Origin: Neocallimastix lanati (nom. inval.)
Lineage: Eukaryota; Neocallimastigomycota; Neocallimastigomycetes; Neocallimastigales; Neocallimastigaceae
Direction of reading: 5' to 3'
Assembly (NCBI GenBank): GCA_016946835.1
Contig: JACVTC010000129.1
Location: 241,001 to 305,000 of the forward strand
DNA: 64,000 bases
Shown here piece by piece: positions 25,241 to 38,493 of this stretch. The position numbers were made by a program, and so were the translations under genes. Each line of letters begins with the position of its first letter. Position 1 is the stretch's first letter. The notes under the pieces are model-generated. The model did not search any database, was not told the origin of the DNA, and saw nothing but the letters and a program-made list of their open reading frames with translations.

Positions 25241-26754
25241 TTTTATATAAAAATATATATTATTTTTTTATTTATAAATAAAAATATTACTTTTTTATTA
25301 TTTTTATTATTATTATTATTTAATATTGACTTTCTTTTGTTTTCTTTTTTTGTTTTTTGTTTTAAGTTTTGCTTTGTTTATTTATATTTTTTTTTTGATT
25401 TTTAATCTTATAAATAAGAATAAAATATATTCTTACTTTAATAATTAAAAATGTATAGGTATATTTATATTTAAACTTTTAAATATTTTTTTCTTATATA
25501 TAAGAAAAAAATTTAAATTCTATAAATTTTTTTTATTATTGAAATTTATTTTTTTTTAATGTTTACTTTTTGAGATTTCAATAGGTATAATTTATTTACT
25601 TTTTCTTTATTATTTTCTTATTCTAATTTTCTTTTATATTAGAAAAAAAATAGTTAAAAATAACAAGAAATGACTATTATATAAAAATTTTCTATATATA
25701 TATATATTAATTTTAATACAAAAAATATATTCCTTTTTTTTTTATTATAATATAAATATAAATTAAAGTATTATTTTATTATTATTATGACTTATTTATA
25801 TTACTTTATTTTATTTTATTTCATAATAAAGTGCGTTTTTAAAATGTATGTATTTTTTTTTTTTTGTTATAAAAAAAAAAAAAAAGTAGAAAAAAAAAAA
25901 AGAAAAAAATTATACTATTTAAATAAAATTTTTTCTATTCTAAAAAAAAAATAAGATATTTCTATAAAAGAAAAAATAAGAAAAAAAAATTATATAATTT
26001 ATAAGGTTTTAAATTTATATAAAAAAAATGTTTATATAATATATATTAATATATTCAATTATTTGTTGAACAAAAAAAAAAAATCAATACAATATATAAA
26101 TATTATATTACATTATTATATTATTTTAGGTTGTTTATATTCTTGTTCAACTCTTTTAAATCTAAAGTATAAATAGTTAATAATAAAAAACAAAATTACT
26201 ATTAATTATCAATTTTAGTAAAATATAATATAATATATTATATTATATTATGATAATATAGTACATAATATATAATAAATTTATTTTATAATAGTTTAAC
26301 ATATTTATATATTTTATTATTTTTAAATATATTAAAATTTTTTTACATGTTTTTTTCTTCTCTAGTAAATTGTACTATTTTATTGTAATATATTGGTATA
26401 ATATATTAATTATATATGACAATTAAAAAAGTTTAATAATTTTTTCTTTTTTTTTTATCATAAATTGATAGTTTTCTAATAATTTATTAAAAAAAAAAAC
26501 AGTATTCAATATATAATATTAATAATATAATGAAAGAATCATGAATATTAATATAAATTCAAAAATATTATAGTAATTATTAAGAAAAAAAATAAAAAAA
26601 GTTTCATATTTCTTTTACACATATATAATTATATTACATTTATAAGCATCCATAAGAATTTTTTTTTATTATCATAATTTAAAAATTTTGTTTGTATTGT
26701 CTTATATTACTAAAATTTAAATTTCTAAACCTTTTTTTTTATTACATAATTTAT

Positions 26755-26857
26755 AGTGGTACATATATAAGTGTAATTAATATTCTTATATATGTACCAC
26801 TTTAAAAAAAATCTAAAAAAGTGTAATTAATATTCTTTTTTAGATTTTTTTTTAAAG
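26755..26857. repeat. Two adjacent perfect or near-perfect hairpins with the same 13-nt loop
   Basis: Hairpin 1: arm agtggtacatatataag (26755-26771), loop tgtaattaatatt (26772-26784), arm cttatatatgtaccact (26785-26801), with 17 of 17 pairs. Hairpin 2 begins at once: left arm to 26821 (ends atctaaaaaag), the identical loop (26822-26834), and a right arm from 26835 (cttttttagat and a T run, then aaag), about 21-22 pairs with one unpaired base. The loop and its closing AAG/CTT are identical; the rest of the stems is unrelated. No coding frame crosses it. Confidence 0.9.
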
Positions 26858-27954
26858 TATAAATGAACATTCTAAAAAAATTTTACAAAAAAAGAACAAA
26901 AGAATATAAAACCTTATTAAATATAGTTTTATAAAAAAATTTTTTTTCAAATATTAAATTAAATGATTACCAAAATTAGTTATTTTTTTTCCTTCTTTTT
27001 TTTTAATTAATTTAATTTTGTATCTTTTTTTAATAATTAATTTGTTAATAGAAATACTTAATATATATTAAAATTTAAAATAATGATAATTTATCTTTTA
27101 TGTGGATTATATAATACAATATATTAATAATTAAAATATAATTATTAATATAGACTTTTTAAATAAAATAAATTTTAATGAAAGATTAATATACTATATT
27201 CAAATATACTTTAATATATATTTATAATAGTTAGCTCTATTTAATAATATTTTGTAGATATTGAAATTTAGAACAATGAATGGATAATCAATTCAATTAA
27301 TTGAAATGAATTTGAATTTAACTTTTTTTTTTTTATTAAATATATTAAAGTTTACAGGATACATTTGAAATAACCAATAATAGCCGTGTAAATAATATGT
27401 AACATATAATTTTTGCATAATATAAACTTTATTGATTATAATTTTAAATTTAATGTCTAATAATTTACAATAAATAATGTAGTCATAAATTAAAAATAGT
27501 TGTACAGTCACTGATTTGAGCAAAATATTTATTGTATGACAAACAAAGTGGAAAAAAAATAAAAAAAAAATTTAATATAAACACAAAAAAATAATACACA
27601 AATAAAAAAATTTAATTTTTTATATTAAAATTATAAAAAAAAATTTATTAAAAAAAATTTATTAAAAAAAATTTATTAAAAAAAAATTATAATTAACATA
27701 ATTAAAAAATATAAAATATAAAAATAATTATTTAATATTATTAATATTATATATGATATTAATTAATAATTATTTATTATCTAATTTTTTATAATAAATT
27801 ATAAAAAATTAATTCTTTTTTTTATTTAAAAAAAATTATTTTCATTATTAGTTAACATGATAAATCCAAAATGTTTTTCTATATTTTAATATTTTGTACT
27901 ATCTTTTGCTTTCTTTTAATTATTACTTTATAATTTAATTAATTATTTTAAGTC

Positions 27955-28150
27955 TTTATTTCAATTACTTTATACCACTTTTATGTATAAGTTTCTCTAT
28001 TCATTTCTATTTCAATTATTTTAATCTACACCACTTCTATCTTAAACTCTCTTCCCCAGTTCATTCTCATATCAATTATTTTAATCTACACCACTTCTAT
28101 CTTAAATTTTCTTCCCCATTCATTCTCACTTTAATTTATAACACCTTTAT
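27955..28150. repeat. 60-bp tandem repeat, pyrimidine-rich
   Basis: The unit containing ttaatctacaccacttctat, then cttaaa and cttcccca, is repeated at exactly 60 bp (28012-28071 and 28072-28131). Partial or diverged copies flank it on both sides. The top strand is poor in G. Confidence 0.8.
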
Positions 28151-31100
28151 TTATAACATTCTTATCTATCTATCTTCAATTCTTATTATTTTTAAAATAG
28201 TTGTTTAAAAAAAAATATTTATAAAATTTAAATAGTAATACAATTTATTTTGAATATAAAATATATATATATTTAATTATTATTAAATGCTATTTTATAT
28301 ATAATAAAAATTATATAATAAAAATTAAAAAAAAAAGTATTTAATATATAATTTAAGTTTTTTATCTTTTATATATAAAATATATTAAAACCCTAAAAAA
28401 TAAACATTTCTATATATTTTAGTGTAACACATCAAAATTTTAATAAATATAAAAATTTTTTTTTAAAAAAAATTTTTAATCTATATCAAATCAAAAAAAA
28501 AATTTTAATATAAAAAATTTCTTTCATAAGAAACCTTATTCAATTATAAAAATAAGTCAATATCATCATGAAAATTTAAAAGAAATTTAGATAATTAGTA
28601 TCAATAGAAATATAAAATATATAAAATATTTATTTAAGAAGATATTACTAAATGTCCAGTTAAAATTAGATAATAAGAATGTTTAAAGGTTACTAACTAG
28701 CCTGTAAATTTAGGAAGTTTATGGGAGGTTTACTAATTATCTTTAAGAATTATTTTTATAATAAAGAATTAATAAAATAAAGATGGGAAACATTTATAAC
28801 TTCCATCTTTTACAGAATAAAAGTATATCATTATTACTAATAACATATTTAATTATTAAATAATAGAAGATATATGTATTTAATAATTTTACCATATGGC
28901 TGAATGTTTATATATATAATTTCAACTCCTTTATTGGTCCATTTACAAATTATCTATGGTTATATTTATTTTTTTTTTTTTAATAAATATTAATAATAAA
29001 AAATTTTAAATAATAAAAATAATAAAAAAATTTAAATAATAAAATTAAACTAAAATTAAAATAAAATGTATATAAAATGTACATAGAAATTTAGGATAAA
29101 TTAAAAATGTTTTGTAATTTTTTTTCTTTTTTTTTATAATAAAATAGAAAAAAGTTTAATTTTCTAATTTTGAAACTTTTTCTTATTCATAAAATTAAAT
29201 ATAATTATTTCTTTTGAATACTCCAATGTAAATTTTCAAATAACTAAAAAAAAAAAAGAAAAAAAATAAAGACTATATAAATTTTATATTTATTCCTTTA
29301 TTTCTAATGCATTTATTTATATTTATTTATATTTATTTATTTATATTTATTTATTTATTTATATTTATTTATTTATTTATTTATATTTATTTATATTTAT
29401 TTATTTATCAGTTAACTAATAAATAAATAAATCCATAATACTTTAATTAATTATTAACGTTAGCAATAGACGAATTACACAATTTATTTGTACTAATATT
29501 AATATATTTTACCATATTTTATTCATTATTGTAATTACTTTTTTATTATTGAATAATAATAAATAAACTTTATATTATAAATCACATATAATAATTAATA
29601 CTAACATTATTTTAATTTTATTCTAACCCTTCTTTTTTAAGAAACCAATGGTTGAACTTGCCGAATTTAAATGTTTTAGATTTTGGCAAGAAAAATAAAT
29701 ATATATATATATATATAACTATTTAAATAGAAGGTTAAGCAAAAAAAAAAAAAAAAAAAAAAAAAAACTTTAAAACTAATTAAAAAAATTTAGTATAAAA
29801 TAAAGTAATACAAAATTATATAATACAATTTCAAAGCTTTGTACTACCATTTTAGGTTTTATATAAAGCAAATTTGTTATTATTGTTTTGTATTAATATT
29901 GTATATATTATATACAATATTATATATATTTATATATATATTTTTTTTACTTTAAAATTATTATTATTATTATTATTATTACATATTATTATTATTATAT
30001 CTTTTTTATTATTATATCTTTTTTATTATTATATCTTTTTATCATTATTTTTATTAGTTTTTTTTTTTACTATCATTAAATTCTTTTTTATCATAATTAA
30101 ATAAATATTTTATTATATTTAATTTTTTTATTCATATAAGAAAAAAAAAGTTATAATTTATAATTATTGTTATCAAACGGATAGTATTTTTCAAATTTAA
30201 AATATATACATGATTTTTTAAATAAATTTATAATTATAATAATTAAATTAAAGATTAAGTAATACTCAAAATGAAAAATTTCTTTTATTTTATTTTATTT
30301 TATTTTATTTAAAAAAAAAAAAAACTCAACTCCTTAAAGTCCCAGTTAATTTAAACCAATAACTTTTATATTTTTCAAACAATGATTCAATACTTTTAAA
30401 TTATTTGATAATGAAATAAAAATAAAATAGAATAAAATAATCTTTAAAAAAAAAAAAGTTCAAAATAGTCGTTTTGCTTTAATTCGATATCAATTCTTTG
30501 TATATTAATAAGTTAAAATTTTTTTTTTTAAAAAAAAAAAAAGGGCAACAAATGATTCGAATAATTTTTAGTTTTACATGATAATGTGAAATGAAATGAC
30601 TGATGCTCTAAATATATTATTCACATAAAAATATGTTGTATCTACTAATATATATACAATATTCACATATTTCTAATTCCAGTATTAAGTTTCCTTGGCA
30701 TTATTATTAATTTTAATGATATTTTGATTGAAGATATTATTTTAGTCTTTTTCAAAATAAAATTATATTTAACATAGTTGCAAATAAGTTTGATATATAT
30801 TTCTTTATATTTATTTTATATTTTTATATAAATGATATAATACCATTTGTTTCTTTATCATTCTTTTTTTTATTTATTTATATTAAAAAAAAAAATAGTA
30901 GTTATCAATAAATAAAATAGGATAAGAAATTTTAATAATAAAATATATAACTATTTCATTATTTCATAATATTTAATATTTAATATTTAATATTTAATAT
31001 TTAATATTTATTTATTTAATATTTAATATTTATTTATTTATTATTCATATTTAATTTTTTTTTAAATTATTAATGATTAATTATCAATAATAATAATTAA

Positions 31101-31801
31101 TTATTATTTTTTTTAAAGTCAAAAATAATCCAATCATTTCTACCAAGATTATTTTTAATATATCACAATATATTAACTTTAATTTTTTTTTATTATTTTT
31201 TTTTTAAAAAAAAAGTTTTATGATTTTAATATTTCACAAAAAAAAAAAAAGTAAAAATAAAAATTAATAATAAAAAAAAAATAAAATAAAATAAAATAAA
31301 ATAAAATATATATTAAAAGTTAATTTCTAAATTTTATTATGATGATAATAATATATATACAGAATATTATGATTCAACTGCTTTGCTATAGTAAAAGCAA
31401 ATTTTAATAAAACTAATAATATTTTTTTTTTTTTATTTAAAAAAAAGTTTATAAAATTTGTAAAAGTCTTTAATTTTCCATAAAAACTATAGCAGTCTTT
31501 ATAATTAAGATAATGATTGAATAGAAAAAAAAATAGACTATTATTAATATTAATAATAATAATAATAAATTTTATTTTATTTAATTATAATTGTATGATT
31601 AAAAATGAAGTATAATGCTGTATATGAATATATATATAAAAATAAAAATAATATTGATTTTTAATTAATATTTTAGAATTTTTTTATATTATTTAAATTT
31701 TATTTTATTATTTTTATTTATATTATTATTATTATATGGTATTTTACGCCTCAAAAAATAAACATTTATACACTTTTTGGTAATACTACAATAGAATATT
31801 T

Positions 31802-31837
<36 letters not shown>

Positions 31838-32136
31838 GGTATACAATAAAATTTAATCAATTTAATCAATTTAATAATTTATAATAATTTTTAATAATTT
31901 CTAATAATTTCTAATAATTTTTAATTATTTTTAATAATTTTTAAATTTTTTTTTTTTTTTTCGAGGAGTAAAATAATAAAAAAAAAAAAAAAAAAAAAAA
32001 TAAATAATAAAAAGGAAATATTATACAAATAAATAAAAAGAGTTTAATTTATTTTGTAGTAATCCTTACTCATGTCATTTAAAAACCAATGGTTTTATTA
32101 AATTATAATGGTTTAAAACAAAAAAAATAGAATCTT

Positions 32137-32467
32137 GTGCATTTCGTAATGTGGCGTGTTTTCGAATATGGTTTGTTTCTTTAATAAATAAATAAATAAT
32201 AATTAAATAAATAATATTAAATAAATAATAATTAAATAATAAATATTCTTTTTATATATATAATTTATTAATATTCAATTGTAATAATAATTTTTTATAG
32301 TTCTTTATTAATAAAATATATTATTGTTTATTTTGAAATAGTTATTTAATAATATTTAATTGAAAAATATATTATTTATATATTATATTTATTTATAATT
32401 GTATAGAATATCTTAAAAATATATGGCTTTATTTTAAAAATTTTATACGCCATATTGTGAAATGCAC
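32137..32467. mobile_element. MITE-like element with 22-bp imperfect terminal inverted repeats
   Basis: The left end gtgcatttcgtaatgtggcg (plus tg) at 32137-32158 pairs with the right end at 32446-32467 (tacgccatattgtgaaatgc plus ac) at 18 of 22 positions. The 331-bp interior is A+T only and has no frame, as expected of a non-autonomous DNA element. A string related to the right end, tacgccacattgtatagtaa plus atcac, occurs at 19518-19542. No clear target-site duplication is visible, so mobility is inference. Confidence 0.5.
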
Positions 32468-32767
32468 GATCCCCCTATAAAAATATATATAATTCTAACC
32501 TAATATACCATTATATTGGGAAAAAAAAAATTAAAATCATTAAATGTTTTTATAATATTTCATTATCAAAAAAATTTTTTCTCTATGAAATAATAAAATA
32601 ATATTAAAAAGACATTTATAACAATAAATATTAATAAAAGTTAGTATAAAAGTAAAGCAAATTAGAATAATAGAATAAAAAAAATTGAAATTAAAAAATT
32701 TTAATAATTATTAATAGTTATTGAAAAAAATTTTTTTTGGTAATTTAGATAATTCTATTTTTATTTA

Positions 32768-32800
<33 letters not shown>

Positions 32801-32968
32801 ATATATTTATTTTAATGATCTATCTATAAATATATTAAAAATATATTAAAATAATATAAAAAAAGATAATAAATATATTTAAAAATAAAAAAAAATTATG
32901 AGAAATATTATTGTTATTAAAATAATATATTATTATATATATATATTAAATATTATATTTTTTTTTCA

Positions 32969-33007
<39 letters not shown>

Positions 33008-33018
33008 AATTAAATTAT

Positions 33019-34735
33019 TTATATAAAGAATCCAATAATAAAGCTGATCAAGATCATCCATGATAAGGTAGATTTTAAGGTCTTGATAGAAATAGCCGAA
33101 TTCTTATTAGTATCTGTATTTGGGGTATTGGTGGTAACACTTCCCTGATTCGTTTTACTCGTATTATCTGTATTATCCGTATTACTCGTATTATTACCTA
33201 CTAAATAGAACTGATCATCCGTAGTGTCCTTTTCAATATCAACTTGTGTAAATTTCTCAACAGGATCTAAGGGTTCTTCATCCCATTCAAAACCAAATTC
33301 AGAGGCTATAGCTTCAGCACGCATTCTAACCCATTGCTTTAATCCCCATTTTACACTGGCCTTGGGGGTTGATTCCAAATTTTCATAGTAATCATTCATG
33401 GTCCATACATATCTCGTTTTATTGGGATCGGCACCAATATGTAAACGATCAATATTGTAATCCCATTCTACTTCATCGGTATAACGACGAACATATTCTT
33501 CAAGACGACGACCAAATGCTACTGGATTGAAGACGTGCTTAACAATATCAATTAAATGGTTTTCAAACATGGTTGTCGTAATACCACCACGTAAAAAGAT
33601 ATCAATGGCTTCTCGATTATCTCCATCATAACCTGCAACATTCCAGGTACGGTCCACTAAGGTCTTGTAGGACTGTGATGGGAAGGCTTCGCCATATAAA
33701 TTAATCTTACTGGATAATCCAATACCAAAGGTTAAATCAAAATCTTGGTCAATAAAGTAATATTTGAAGGTTTTCGCGGTGGATTCTTCGGGAGCATCAT
33801 ACATGACAAAATTTGTGGTGTACATCCAATACGAATCCCAATCTCCTGTTAAATATTCGAAGCAGAGAGATTTGAAAAAAATATCTAAATCAAACCATTC
33901 TTTACTGAACTTCTTAACTGCCTCTTCATCAGTCACATCAAGTTCATGCATAGCATCCGTTAAATACGAAATCTTCTTATTATCTTCACCCTCCGAATAT
34001 TGGAAGGCGTAGAATGGCCCTCCCTTAACAAAATCAGCACCTGTACTACAATCTAAGGGGAAACCTAAACCTGTATCTGGTACATTGACTTTCCCTGTAA
34101 CTTCATTTCCATAGAATTGTGTTTTAATAAATGATTTAGAACTGGTTACTTCAATCATTAAGTATAAACCAATGGGGGTACCATCACTTAAGTAGACACG
34201 AACAATAATTTGATTATGAACTGGATTACCAACCGCAGCTACCATATCACGGTAGAGGGATTGACGATAGAAACATGGATCAGCAGGATTAGCTCTAAAC
34301 TTAAAAACTCTTCTCTTGTGGATCTTATTTACAAGCTTAATTCTGAATTGGAATTTATCTTGATAACGATTTTGAGCCTTGGTTGGAACTTGTTCTTCAG
34401 TGAAAATCTCATCCTTAATGATTATCGTAAATCTTCCTAAGGTCCAAGTATCATTACCAGTAATAAAGAAATCTCTTGAACCTTCATCAAATATAACTGT
34501 TGGAATATAGGATTCATCAAAAAGTTCGGTGGGACCAATAGAACGATTCCATTGGGGTTTATCTTTTGGATAACCCATACCCTTTAATGGCATTAAAGTA
34601 TCCTTTCTACCAAAGAATTCATTGTGTGTTGTAAGTCGTTTTTTCTCTAGTGTTCTTGTAAATCCTTCAGGAAAGCCATCAACCGTATATGAATATCTTT
34701 ATATATATTTAATTAGTTTAAGAATATATTATTAG

Positions 34736-34796
<61 letters not shown>

Positions 34797-35139
34797 TATC
34801 AAAGAAAATATAATATATTGTTATTATTATAATAATTTTTATATTCAACTGAAAAAAAAATATATATATAAATATATATATATATATTTATATATATTTT
34901 ATAATATTTAATAATAATATTATGATATGTATTGCATACTCAAATTCATCATCAGGGCAAATACCAGAAACAGAAAATACTCTTGAATAATCATCTATAC
35001 GTCTCATATCTAATGTTTTGCCATTAAAAGTTACGGTAGCTTTATCACCAAAAGAGATTAAGCTGAAATTAACAACACGTCCGAAGACTTCTCCTATTAT
35101 GAATAATAATAGGATACAAGTAGATATCATATACTTCAT
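33019..35139 (-). CDS. CotH-domain secreted or surface protein, paralogue 3
   Basis: Exons 35139-34940 and 34696-33019 join in phase 2 (GTATGC donor, AAAG acceptor) to give 625 residues, the longest of the three. Residues 1-20 form a signal peptide (MKYMISTCILLLFIIGEVFG). Blocks EGFTRTL, THNEFFGR, DWDSYWMYTTNFVMYD and YFIDQDFDLTFG match paralogue 1. The motif His before WDSYW is Asp here (GDWDSYW versus GHWDSYW), a notable change beside the candidate active site. After the domain comes a linker of about 60 residues rich in Asn, Thr and Asp, a plausible O-glycosylated stalk, then a hydrophobic tail (TLSWMILISFIIGFFI) like a GPI signal. The Met reported inside exon 2 is not the start, because exon 1 supplies the secretion signal. 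Confidence 0.93.
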
Positions 35140-35189
35140 ATTCTATTATGTATTTACAGTTGATTTGTATAATCTAATGTTTTAATATA

Positions 35190-35224
<35 letters not shown>

Positions 35225-37461
35225 ATAATATTAATAATTATAATATATTAATAATTATAATATTACTAATAAAAATAATAGAATAATATTATATAAAAGT
35301 TATTTTAATATAAAAGTTAATTTAGTATTTAATATATTTATATAAAAGAATTATTAATATAATTAATTTATATAATGATATCATTCTTCATCATGATTAT
35401 AATAAATTAATATATATCTATTTTTTTTTTTTTTTTATAAATATAATTGTTTTTATTCATATAAAAACGTGTCATAAAATTTAATATATTATTTCCTTTT
35501 ATGTATAAAATATTTAAATTTAATAGATTGATTTATTTTATTATTCTCAAATTATATTATGTTTAAAAATATATATTGAGCAATTGAGATACTTTCAAAT
35601 ATATTTATTATAATCTTTGTAATTTATAAAATTCTTTTCAAATGATATATAATAATTTAATATAATTAAATTATATACAAGTACTCATATTATTTTAATT
35701 AATTGAAATTTTCAAAATAAAAAAAAAAAAAAAATTTTTAATCTTTAATATTTTTTTATCACTTTTTTTTTTTTTTTTTTTGTTGAGAATCCAAAATAAG
35801 ATTTTTTATGATATTAAATAGATAATATGTTGGTGCTTTTATTGATTTTATCTTTTTTGAAATTTCTTCATTATTTATACTTTTTCTTTTCTTTTTTTTT
35901 TTTTTTTTAAAAAAAAAAATAATAAAGTGATACGAAAGCAAACATCTCAATAAATATTTTTAAATAAACAATTCATATTTTTCAACCTTTTTTATTTATT
36001 TATATAATAGTAGTAATAATAATAAAAAAAAGTTATAATATATATAAATGTATAATAATTACTTTCTATTTACTTTAAAGTTTATACCAAATATATCAAA
36101 ATTTTATATTAACAAGTCGATTAATTATGTTTATTTCAAATTTATTTTCTTCCTACTAAATGAGAGCTACGATTAATTAAAATGTGACTTTTATTAATTT
36201 CTAAATAAGATAATAATAATATATAATATTTCTATTTTTTATTTATTTATTTATTTTTTTTTTTTTATATTTATTTAATTTTAATTTTGTTTTAATAAAG
36301 TCTATTTATTTGCTTGTTTTATCATTTATATTATCTATATTTTGAATATTAATTAAATATTTATGGAGTTCATAAGAAAAGAAAAAAAAATAATAGAAAA
36401 AAAAAAAAAAACTTTCTCTTTTCCTTAATTTCTTTTCCTTTCCTTTCTTTTTATTTTTGATAAATATGTAATTCTTTTGATTAGTCTTCTTTTGAAGAAA
36501 AAAAAAAAAATAAAAAACAAAAAATATCAAAAATAACTTATTAAATATTAATATAAAATAATTTAAAAAATATATATATATGTATATATATAAAATAAAG
36601 TCTATAATAAATTATTTCGTTTTCTAATAATTATAATACAATATTATATAATAAAATTTATATTCATTTTTATCATTATGTAATTGATCTCTTATTATTA
36701 TTATTATGTATATACATAATAACAATAGTTAAAAATATATTTTATTTTTAAACTTTTGCAATTAATAATTAATTATAATTAATTATAATTTAAAAAAAAA
36801 GTTAATTTTTTTTTTTTTTAATATAAAATAAATAATAATAAAATCTTTTTAATAATTTTCTTTTTTTTTTTTTTTATTTTTTTAAATAATATTCTATTAC
36901 TACTTCTAATAAAAATAAATAAATTTTGTATTATATATGAATTTATATAAATTTTATTTATCTATTTATTTATTTATATACTTTCCAATTTGTATCACTC
37001 GTAATAAAATTTAATTATGAATTTGTTTCATTAAATTATTTATATATAATTCATAATTATAAGTATGATATATATTTAAAGTTTTTAATTTATTATTATT
37101 TTTTTTTTTTTAAAAAAAAAAAGTGAATTAAATTAATATAAATTAAAGTTTTATATAGGTAGTATCTATAGAATTTCTCATTATTGGAACTGTTTAATAT
37201 ATTTTAAGATATAATAATTTTTATTAGTAAAAAAAAAGAAATAATTAAAATAACATTAACAATATCATCCTAAATAATATACTCTAAATATACTTTTGAA
37301 ATAATCTTTTTTTTTAGAATCTAACATTAATATTTCATTAGTTGTATCGAAACCTCTTTCCTTAATAATTAATTGAAAATAGCTATTAAACACTTGAAAT
37401 ATATCAATAATTTTTATATATATCATTTAATTATTATAAACTGTTTATTTAAATTTATTCT

Positions 37462-37494
<33 letters not shown>

Positions 37495-37879
37495 CTATAT
37501 ATTATATAAACTAATATTTGTTTTATAATAAGTAGTTTGATAAAACTAATATGTATGAATTCAAAAATATCTCTATATATATACAATATTTTAATTTAAT
37601 TTATAATGACTTTTTATATAATATATCTTTTTAAACTATTAATAATAAACTTTATCTTTATGTTTTATTTTATTTTATTTTATTTCTATTTATTTTATTG
37701 TATTTTATTATTATTTTTCATTTTATTCTTTTATTTTTTCTATTCTGTCTTTCTAGTTTTCTATTTTCTAATTTAGTTTTATTAAGATCAAAAAAAAAAA
37801 AAAAAAAAGATGAATAATATTTTATTGAAAATAGACTATAATGTTTATTCAATAATTCAATTAGAATGAATAAAATATT

Positions 37880-37916
<37 letters not shown>

Positions 37917-38458
37917 AAATGATCAATATTTATATATTTATTATTATTTTTTTTTTTAAGTAATTATTATATATATATATATTTTATTAATAACTATTAT
38001 GATATATATATATTTTGAGGATGAAATAATTAATATATATATAAGCTTTTTTTTTTTTTTTTATTTATTTAAAATATTTTTATAATTTAACTTTGTATAA
38101 TATCCTTTTCATTTTATTAAAAATAATTGGAACTAATATTAAATTTTTTTTTTTTTTTTAAAAATAAAAAAAAAAAAAAAAAAGTTCATTTTATCTATTA
38201 TAGAGAAGATAAAAGTATTATTTAAAGTCTTTCAAATGAACTACTCTCGTACTCTCATTGTCACAAATAATAATTTTTTTTATATAAATAATTAAATATA
38301 ATATTTTTATTTTTTTTAATATTTATCCTCCTCCTCCTCTCATTTATTAATCTCTAAAAACAAGAAAAACGTATTGAATAATATCTTTTTAAATCGTTAC
38401 ACCACACATACACACCTAAAAATTTGGCTGGGACAAAAGAAGAATTGTATGGTATTAT

Positions 38459-38493
<35 letters not shown>

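Larger units (their letters stand above)
25241..33018. other. Long A+T spacer between CotH paralogues 2 and 3
   Basis: There is no supported gene in 7.8 kb. The small Met-led frames are A+T chance frames. Named contents are the twin hairpins at 26755-26857, a 60-bp tandem repeat at 27955-28150, a TTTA minisatellite at 29310-29410, TTTAA/TATTTAAT runs near 30966-31040, and a MITE-like element at 32137-32467. A smaller imperfect inverted repeat (ACTGCTTTGCTATAGT near 31377 against ACTATAGCAGT near 31486) is noted but unproven. Confidence 0.6.

Noticed and set aside
16052-33018. CRISPR-like arrays among the spacer repeats
   Set aside because: The repeats are A+T minisatellites with irregular or no unique spacers in a eukaryotic context.
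33764-34440. Plus-strand frames opposite CotH paralogue 3
   Set aside because: They are antisense shadows of a well supported conserved exon.
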